Part shown: positions 7,600-12,447 of the stretch, one piece after another
Layout: every line of letters begins with the position of its first letter
Position numbering within the stretch: the first letter of the stretch is position 1
Source: CALBPI01 sp039821645
GTDB taxonomy: Bacteria > Pseudomonadota > Gammaproteobacteria > Steroidobacterales > Woeseiaceae
Length of the DNA stretch: 12,447 nt
Assembly (NCBI GenBank): GCA_039821645.1
Contig: JBCBNU010000062.1
Location: 1-12,447, forward strand
Direction: 5' to 3'
Position numbers and translations under genes: made by a program
Notes under the pieces: generated by a model
What the model saw: only the letters and a program-made list of their open reading frames with translations
Told to the model about the DNA's origin: nothing
Databases searched by the model: none

Positions 7600-7623
7600 G
7601 TCGGCTAAGGGTCAGAAGCCAAC
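7600..7623 (-). repeat. Degenerate short palindromic element, copy B
   Basis: Read on the minus strand, the element contains GGCTTCTGACCCTTAGCC (7620-7603). Its core GCTTCTGAC (7619-7611) is repeated exactly, in opposite orientation, in copy C at 7651-7659, so B and C can form a nine-base stem with a 31-base loop. Within itself the element is an imperfect palindrome (GGCT...AGCC). It lies in the leader of the minus-strand gene, close to its start. Confidence 0.4.
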
Positions 7624-7629
7624 AGTATA
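7624..7629 (-). promoter_or_regulatory. Possible -10 box of the small membrane protein gene
   Basis: On the minus strand the sequence reads TATACT, five of six bases of the -10 consensus. It sits 42 bases upstream of the ATG at 7581, inside the loop between repeat copies B and C. No recognisable -35 lies at the usual spacing, so this is a weak call. Confidence 0.25.
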
Positions 7630-7647
7630 CCGATACCTCGACTCCAT

Positions 7648-7671
7648 TCCGCTTCTGACGGAAAGCGGTAA
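7648..7671 (+). repeat. Degenerate short palindromic element, copy C
   Basis: CCGCTT (7649-7654) and AAGCGG (7663-7668) form an inverted repeat around an eight-base centre. The stretch GCTTCTGAC (7651-7659) matches copy B exactly in inverse orientation. The rest of the 7672-7767 interval before the next promoter holds nothing else I can recognise. Confidence 0.4.
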
Positions 7672-7767
7672 ACTTGACTGAGCCATACGCTTAGTGACGG
7701 AGTTGAACGTCAAGGTTCACAACAAACAGATTGGCCATTACCTCGCGCACCGAATCACCGCGCGGTG

Positions 7768-7776
7768 TGCGATAAT
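7768..7776 (+). promoter_or_regulatory. Candidate extended -10 promoter of the DUF1841-type gene
   Basis: TGCGATAAT combines a TGn extension (7768-7770) with a five-of-six match to TATAAT (7771-7776). No -35 is evident. The ATG at 7783 follows after six bases, so the transcript would start at or very near the start codon. This is the same arrangement as in front of metG. Confidence 0.45.
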
Positions 7777-7782
7777 TTAACT

Positions 7783-8202
7783 ATGTTGTTCGGAAGTGAT
7801 CGTGGCGAGCTTCGCCAGATGTATGTGCAAGCCTGGCGTCTGGCCAAAGCGGAGCAACCCATGTCGGCATTGGAGCAACAAATCGCTGCAGTCATCACTG
7901 ACCATCCCGAATACCATGGCATGCTCGAAGCGGACGTCGACCGAGACTTCACCGTTGAGGGAGGTCAATCCAATCCGTTTTTGCATATGGGTCTGCATCT
8001 CGCTATTCGCGAGCAGGTCTCTACCAACCGTCCCCCGGGGATTCGAGACGTCTACCAACAGATGCTCGAGAAGCACGGCGAGGCACATACGGCTGAACAT
8101 GTGATGTCCGAGTGCCTTGCGGAAAGCCTTTGGGAGGCCCAGCGAGACAATGTATTGCCCGACGAGTTTCGCTACCTTGAAAAGCTGCGCCACCTGCGCT
8201 GA
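7783..8202 (+). CDS. DUF1841-family protein
   Basis: The 139-residue soluble protein matches my recollection of the DUF1841 family: an N-terminal FGSDRGELRQMYVQAW, DHPEYHGMLE, FTVEGGQSNPFLHMGLHLAIREQV and a C-terminal EHVMSECLAESLWEAQR. Its biochemical role is unknown. It is predicted to be helical and carries three HxxxH patterns (His41/45, His68/72, His102/106) plus Glu110, which could suit a metal site, but this is inference. The ATG at 7783 is preferred over the GTG at 7765, because the latter lies upstream of the -10 box and adds residues unlike the family; no Shine-Dalgarno is visible for either. In related genomes, as I recall, the family lies next to nth behind the rnf operon; here nth is missing. 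The stop is 14 bases before the next gene, suggesting one transcript. Confidence 0.88.
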   Translation: MLFGSDRGELRQMYVQAWRLAKAEQPMSALEQQIAAVITDHPEYHGMLEADVDRDFTVEGGQSNPFLHMGLHLAIREQVSTNRPPGIRDVYQQMLEKHGEAHTAEHVMSECLAESLWEAQRDNVLPDEFRYLEKLRHLR

Positions 8203-8216
8203 CCGGGGGACTTGAG

Positions 8217-9686
8217 GTGTCACTACACGGATTCATAGATCTAATCACAAACCTGTTCTTGCTCGCCATCGGCGCGATCGTGCTGTGGATTGCCGTCCTG
8301 TATGTGATCGACGTGACACAAACTCAGCATGCGATCCGACGCAATTTTCCGGTGATTGGTCGTCTGCGGTACTGGTTCGAGCACCTTGGTCAGTTTTTTC
8401 GCCAATACTTCTACGCACTGGATCGCGAAGAGATGCCCTTCAATCGGGCAGAAAGAAGTTGGGTCTACCGCGCATCGAAAGGCGAGGACAATACGGTGGC
8501 ATTCGGCTCAACGCTACCGATGGACCGAGTAGGCGCACGTGTTCTGATCAACAGCCCATATCCGGTCTTGGACCAGGACGCCGAGCCCATCGCCGAGGTC
8601 ACCATCGGTACTGGCTGTCGTCAGCCTTACGTTACGCGATCGCTGTTTAACGTGTCCGCAATGAGCTATGGCGCCATCTCAAGGCCAGCGGTTCGTGCGC
8701 TCTCCAGTGGTGCGGCAGATGCCGGCGTTTGGCTCAATACGGGCGAAGGTGGTCTATCGCCCTATCACCTCGAAGGAGGTGCAGACATCGTCTTTCAAAT
8801 CGGCACGGCGAAGTACGGCGTGCGCGATGGCGACGGAAATTTCTGTGATCATCGTTTTTCCGAAGTCATGGCCAATGACAACGTGGTCATGTGCGAGCTC
8901 AAACTCGCGCAAGGCGCGAAGCCCGGCAAAGGCGGCATACTGCCCGCGGCCAAGGTCACGCGGGAAGTCGCTGAGATCCGTGGTATCCCCCGAGGCGAGG
9001 ACTCGATCAGCCCAAATCGACATCAGGAAATCAGCAGCGATGATGAGTTGTTGGATTTCGTTGGGCGACTGCGTGAACTCGGCGGTAAACCCGTCGGAAT
9101 TAAATTAGTCGTCGGCAACCCCGCGCATCTCGAGTCACTGTTCGAACGCATCCACTTTCGTGGGGTCGACTGTGCGCCGGATTTCATCACAATCGATTCC
9201 GGCGACGGAGGCACCGGCGCGGCACCCATGTCACTAATGGATAACATGGGTCTGACCATCGAACAGTCGCTGCCCGTTGTTGTGAACCTACTGACAGAGC
9301 ATGGGCTTCGCGATCGAATCTTCGTGGTGGCGAGCGGGAAGCTGATCAACCCGGTAGATGTCGCATGGGCGCTCTGCGCCGGCGCTGACTTTGCTCAATC
9401 AGCACGTGGCTACATGCTGTCGCTGGGTTGCATCCAGGCAATGCAGTGCAACAAGAACACCTGCCCGACCGGCATCACAACTCACGACAAGAAACTCCAG
9501 CGTGGGTTGGTTGCCGAAGACAAAGCAAAACGGGTGGCTCGATATGCCAAAGGCATGCATAAAGAGCTCGAAACGATCGCCCATTCATGCGGCGTCAGCG
9601 AACCGCGGCAACTGTCACGCAAGCACTGCGCGATCGTTCAGGAGGACGGGTTGTCCGTCGAGTTGAAGGCGCTCTACGCGTCCTGA
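8217..9686 (+). CDS. Membrane-anchored glutamate-synthase-like FMN/Fe-S protein
   Basis: The 489 residues correspond to the FMN-binding domain of the glutamate synthase large subunit standing alone. They lack the N-terminal glutaminase domain that supplies ammonia. One hydrophobic helix at about 10-32 should anchor the protein in the inner membrane with the catalytic part in the cytoplasm. FMN-barrel signatures include NVSAMSYGAISRPA (from about 145), TGEGGLSPYH (175-184), AKPGKGGILP and IDSGDGGTGAAP (326-337). The [3Fe-4S] cysteines are present as Cys405, Cys411 and Cys416 in LGCIQAMQCNKNTCP. The family is related to the B. subtilis YerD group and to the C-type subunit of N-methylglutamate synthase; the substrate cannot be told from sequence. 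The start is GTG, with GGGGGA at 8205-8210 six bases before it. The 3' end overlaps the convergent diguanylate cyclase gene by 13 bases. Confidence 0.88.
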   Translation: MSLHGFIDLITNLFLLAIGAIVLWIAVLYVIDVTQTQHAIRRNFPVIGRLRYWFEHLGQFFRQYFYALDREEMPFNRAERSWVYRASKGEDNTVAFGSTLPMDRVGARVLINSPYPVLDQDAEPIAEVTIGTGCRQPYVTRSLFNVSAMSYGAISRPAVRALSSGAADAGVWLNTGEGGLSPYHLEGGADIVFQIGTAKYGVRDGDGNFCDHRFSEVMANDNVVMCELKLAQGAKPGKGGILPAAKVTREVAEIRGIPRGEDSISPNRHQEISSDDELLDFVGRLRELGGKPVGIKLVVGNPAHLESLFERIHFRGVDCAPDFITIDSGDGGTGAAPMSLMDNMGLTIEQSLPVVVNLLTEHGLRDRIFVVASGKLINPVDVAWALCAGADFAQSARGYMLSLGCIQAMQCNKNTCPTGITTHDKKLQRGLVAEDKAKRVARYAKGMHKELETIAHSCGVSEPRQLSRKHCAIVQEDGLSVELKALYAS

Positions 9687-10927
9687 GCCGGTTCAGGCTC
9701 GACGCGATCATCAGCGAGCCGCCGACTGCTCTGCGCAGTGTTGGTAACAACACGGTTGCGACCACTGCGCTTGGCTTCATACAGCGCCTGATCGGCGCGC
9801 TGCATCACCTGCTCAAGGGTCTCTCCCTCGATACGCAGGGCGACACCGACGCTCAATGTCATCGGCATGGTCCGCACCTGGTTGTCGTGCCCGACGATTT
9901 CGCAAGGCGTGAGCTCGACCGCACTTCGCAGACGCTCGGCAACCAGACTCGCGAGATCCGCATTCACTCCTGACAAAACCGCTGCGTACTCTTCACCCCC
10001 AATACGGCCGAAGACATCAATCGATCGAAAAACTTCCGAGGCGATCGTTGCCACATGGCGTATGCAGGCGTCACCGACCGCGTGTCCGTGGTTATCGTTA
10101 ACACGTTTGAAACGATCGATGTCCATGACCAGGACCGCACTGTCGGGTGCCGAGCTGATCAAGGCCTTACCCTTGATCAGGAAGCCACGCCGGTTCAATA
10201 CGTCGGTCATCGGATCTGTGACGCTGAGTTGGTCTAGATCGTCGACCAGCGTAGTTACCGATTGCAGCATCGGTCTTGCGATCAAAAAGGTGCCCGCAGC
10301 AAGCGTGAGCAAAAAGACAACTAGGCTCGCCACCTGTGCACGTCGCAAGTTGCGAATTTCGCTGCGATGATGGCGCTCGAATGCAGCGACCGCAGCATCC
10401 AGCGCATAAAGCAGCGACTCACGATCGTTGATGGAACCAATCGCTTTGCTCGTCAGCTCGACAGTGGCCTCGCTGGCATCTGAACCACTACCTGCTGCCC
10501 GCCTCGCCAGCTCCAGAAATTGCTTCACTCGCGCGTCGAGCCGCAGCTCACTACCGAAGTAGACCTCACTTGCGACCTCGGGGAGTACGTCTGGCAGATT
10601 CATCGAGACATCACCCTGCACGAGGCCGATGTGTGATCGCTCAAACAAATCGATATCGGAAATCAGTTGCGCTCGCAAAAGCTCTGAACGCTGTGTCTGA
10701 TAATGCTCAGCCATCAACGTGATTCGTTGCGACAGCATACGTTGGCGTCCGCTGACGTTGACGGTGGTGGCGTTCGCTTCCTGGACGTCGATAACCAGGC
10801 CGGTGATGGTATGCCCGATCGCGGCAACCACACCGAGCACACACAACACGACCATGATGCTGCGCGCGAGCCTGCTGACCGCCGTACTGAGTTGCGGTCC
10901 TTTTCTGCTTAATTGAGAGTCAGGCAA
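9674..10927 (-). CDS. Membrane diguanylate cyclase with PilJ-type sensor domain
   Basis: The product probably makes the second messenger c-di-GMP from two GTP in response to a periplasmic signal. The 417 residues comprise a transmembrane helix (about 24-47), a periplasmic domain opening with NVSGRQRMLSQRITLM (57-72), a second helix (about 198-220) and a GGDEF domain (about 235-397). The opening motif is typical of PilJ/NarX-like sensor domains. In the catalytic domain, metal-site Asp269 in VMDIDRFK, NDNHGHAVGD and the signature GGEEY (310-314) are visible; the last signature residue is Tyr instead of Phe. The RxxD inhibitory site is intact as RSID at 301-304. No EAL domain is present. The start is TTG at 10927, with GGAG six bases before it on the minus strand. 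It follows lpdA by 92 bases in the same direction. Confidence 0.9.
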   Translation of the reverse strand: MPDSQLSRKGPQLSTAVSRLARSIMVVLCVLGVVAAIGHTITGLVIDVQEANATTVNVSGRQRMLSQRITLMAEHYQTQRSELLRAQLISDIDLFERSHIGLVQGDVSMNLPDVLPEVASEVYFGSELRLDARVKQFLELARRAAGSGSDASEATVELTSKAIGSINDRESLLYALDAAVAAFERHHRSEIRNLRRAQVASLVVFLLTLAAGTFLIARPMLQSVTTLVDDLDQLSVTDPMTDVLNRRGFLIKGKALISSAPDSAVLVMDIDRFKRVNDNHGHAVGDACIRHVATIASEVFRSIDVFGRIGGEEYAAVLSGVNADLASLVAERLRSAVELTPCEIVGHDNQVRTMPMTLSVGVALRIEGETLEQVMQRADQALYEAKRSGRNRVVTNTAQSSRRLADDRVEPEPAQDA

Positions 10928-10931
10928 GAGC

Positions 10932-10957
10932 TACTCCGGCGCCGGTGTTACTCCGGC
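10932..10957 (-). repeat. Direct repeat GCCGGAGTA in the leader of the diguanylate cyclase gene
   Basis: TACTCCGGC occurs at 10932-10940 and again at 10949-10957 on the plus strand (GCCGGAGTA on the coding strand), 17 bases apart. The copy nearer the gene supplies the GGAG ribosome site of the TTG start. A ten-base palindrome, CCGGCGCCGG (10936-10945), begins inside it. Pairing of the palindrome could mask the ribosome site; this is inference. Confidence 0.4.
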
Positions 10958-10985
10958 ATGCTAAATCGCTCCCAAGTGGCCCGTT

Positions 10986-11007
10986 ACCCCAGTGGTTTCA
11001 CCGGGGT
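10986..11007 (-). terminator. Hairpin after lpdA, possible terminator
   Basis: On the minus strand, 13 bases after the lpdA stop, a nine-base stem (ACCCCGGTG with CACTGGGGT, one G-U pair) encloses the loop AAAC. No T run follows, so it is not a classical intrinsic terminator. It could stabilise the lpdA 3' end or reduce read-through into the diguanylate cyclase gene. Confidence 0.4.
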
Positions 11008-11019
11008 TGCTGGAACGCG

Positions 11020-12444
11020 CTACGCGCGCCTCTTCGGCATATACAAGTCGGTCAGCGTACCCTCAAAAGCTTCCGCTGCCATCGCCACCGTTTCGGACAG
11101 CGTCGGATGCGGATGGATTGTCAAACCAATATCCGCTGCATCTGCGCCCATTTCAACAGCAAATGCCACTTCGGCGATCAGATCGCCTGCATTTGGTCCG
11201 ACAATACCGCCGCCAAGCACTCGTCCACCGGTAGGATCGAACAATACTTTGGTAAAACCTTCGTCACGCGCCATCGCCAGCGAACGGCCGCTAGCCGCCC
11301 ATGGGAATTGGCCCTTCTCGTAAGCGATGCCGTCACGCTTCGCATCGAGCTCCGTCAGTCCGACCCACGCAATCTCTGGGTCCGTATACGCCACCGACGG
11401 AATCACTCGAGCGTCGAACACCGACTTGTGGCCCGCTGCCACCTCGGCGGCGACCTTCGCTTCGTGCGTCGCCTTGTGTGCGAGCATAGGCTGCCCAACG
11501 ATATCGCCGATCGCGAAAATGTGGTCCACGTTGGTCCGCATACGCTTATCGACTGGCACAAATCCCCGTTCGTCGACATGGACACCCGCCGCGTCCGCGG
11601 CGATCGCAGCGCCGTTGGGACGTCTTCCGACAGCAACGAGGACACGATCGAATAAGGCAGAGTCAATATCGGCCTTACCTTCGAACGAGACATGGATGCC
11701 ATCGGTCTCCGACGTCATGCCCGTCACTTTCGTTCCTAAAAGAATGTCTGCAAACCGGGACTTGAAGCGTTTGGTGAGCGGTCGAACCAGATCTGGGTCA
11801 GCACCTGGCATCAGCTGATCGGTGAGTTCGACAACGGTCACCTTCGAGCCGAGTGCCGCATACACAGAGCCGAGCTCCAGGCCGATGATACCGCCGCCTA
11901 CGATCAGCAAACTGTCCGGCATTGGATCGATTTCCAGCGCCCCTGTCGAATCTACTATTCGTGGATCGTCCGGTAAGCCAGGCAACATGATGGGCTCGGA
12001 GCCCGCCGCGATAACGCACTGCTTAAAGCTAACGTTGGTCTGTGTACCGGACTCATCGACGACATTCACGTTGTGGGCATCGATGAACTTCCCCGTGCCT
12101 TGGATGACGGTCACTTTGCGCTGCTTTGCCAGCTGCGTCAGTCCTCCGGTCAATCGATTCACTACCGATTGTTTCCAATGGTTGAGCTTGTCCGTTTCAA
12201 TCGAGGGTGTACCGAAGGAAATGCCGTGAGCGGACATCTCCTCGGCTTCATCGATCACCTTGGCTGCGTGCAATAACGCTTTCGAGGGAATACACCCGAC
12301 GTTCAGACAAACACCGCCAAGCGATGGCCAGCGTTCAATCAGGGCGACGTTCAAACCAAGATCAGCGGCGCGAAAAGCCGCGGTGTATCCGCCCGGTCCT
12401 GAACCGAGTACGGCCAGATCGAATGTTGTCTCAGAATCTGCCAT
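11020..12444 (-). CDS. lpdA: Dihydrolipoamide dehydrogenase (E3)
   Basis: E3 reoxidises the dihydrolipoyl groups of 2-oxo acid dehydrogenase complexes and passes electrons to NAD+ through FAD and a redox disulfide. The 474-residue product is of full family length. It shows the FAD-binding GSGPGGYTAAF (from residue 15), the active disulfide CLNVGC (Cys46/Cys51), an NAD-binding loop VGGGIIGLELGSVYAALGS, FAD contacts in IFAIGDIVG, and the C-terminal catalytic HPHPTLSE with His446 and Glu451. The tail DLYMPKRR is typical of pyruvate dehydrogenase E3. All key residues are present. The ATG lies three bases from the right edge, so the ribosome site is not visible. By common gene order, aceE and aceF may lie beyond the edge, reading in the same direction. 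Confidence 0.97.
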   Translation of the reverse strand: MADSETTFDLAVLGSGPGGYTAAFRAADLGLNVALIERWPSLGGVCLNVGCIPSKALLHAAKVIDEAEEMSAHGISFGTPSIETDKLNHWKQSVVNRLTGGLTQLAKQRKVTVIQGTGKFIDAHNVNVVDESGTQTNVSFKQCVIAAGSEPIMLPGLPDDPRIVDSTGALEIDPMPDSLLIVGGGIIGLELGSVYAALGSKVTVVELTDQLMPGADPDLVRPLTKRFKSRFADILLGTKVTGMTSETDGIHVSFEGKADIDSALFDRVLVAVGRRPNGAAIAADAAGVHVDERGFVPVDKRMRTNVDHIFAIGDIVGQPMLAHKATHEAKVAAEVAAGHKSVFDARVIPSVAYTDPEIAWVGLTELDAKRDGIAYEKGQFPWAASGRSLAMARDEGFTKVLFDPTGGRVLGGGIVGPNAGDLIAEVAFAVEMGADAADIGLTIHPHPTLSETVAMAAEAFEGTLTDLYMPKRRA

Positions 12445-12447
12445 GTT

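Noticed and set aside
7322..7681. Plus-strand open frame of 119 codons opposite the small membrane protein gene
   Set aside because: Its product lacks helices or motifs, while the opposite strand gives a coherent four-helix protein, so only the minus-strand gene is accepted.
7765..7782. GTG start for the DUF1841-type gene
   Set aside because: It overlaps the likely -10 box and adds six residues not expected in the family; the ATG at 7783 fits better.
7014..7782. A decayed nth pseudogene after rnfE
   Set aside because: No helix-hairpin-helix or C-terminal cysteine cluster typical of endonuclease III can be read in any frame, so there is no support for a remnant.

Overview
The window looks like a chromosomal segment of a gammaproteobacterium. 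Evidence for this: a complete rnfABCDGE operon of the proteobacterial type lies directly behind metG, a DUF1841-type gene follows it, and lpdA ends with a pyruvate-dehydrogenase-type E3 tail. I cannot name the genus. Nothing indicates a plasmid, phage or CRISPR locus.

Layout, left to right. (1) 1-68: probable last codons of an unidentified plus-strand gene. (2) 88-2097: metG, methionyl-tRNA synthetase, possibly read from a leaderless transcript. (3) 2118-7013: rnfA, rnfB, rnfC, rnfD, rnfG and rnfE. Each gene overlaps the next by 4 or 11 bases, and the block starts 20 bases after metG, so it is probably one transcript. The products form a membrane complex that moves electrons between NADH and ferredoxin-like carriers through Fe-S clusters and covalent FMN, coupled to ion movement, or that reduces SoxR (the Rsx role). 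(4) 7014-7782: an accessory patch with one small minus-strand four-helix membrane protein gene (7162-7581), looking richer in A+T than its neighbours, flanked by short degenerate palindromic elements. In related genomes, as I recall them, nth (endonuclease III) sits here; it is absent. (5) 7783-9686: a two-gene unit, a DUF1841-family protein and a membrane-anchored glutamate-synthase-like FMN/Fe-S protein. (6) 9674-10927, minus strand: a membrane diguanylate cyclase with a PilJ-type periplasmic sensor domain, overlapping the previous gene tail to tail. (7) 11020-12444, minus strand: lpdA, dihydrolipoamide dehydrogenase; aceE/aceF would be expected beyond the right edge.

Most of the window is ordinary housekeeping and redox machinery. 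The most notable points are: a shared Asp-to-Glu change in the flavinylation motifs of both RnfD and RnfG, plus Ser in place of the FMN-bearing Thr in RnfG; two promoters of the same extended -10 design that sit so close to their ATG codons that the mRNAs may be leaderless; and the replacement of nth by an accessory patch. I found no wholly new multi-gene system.
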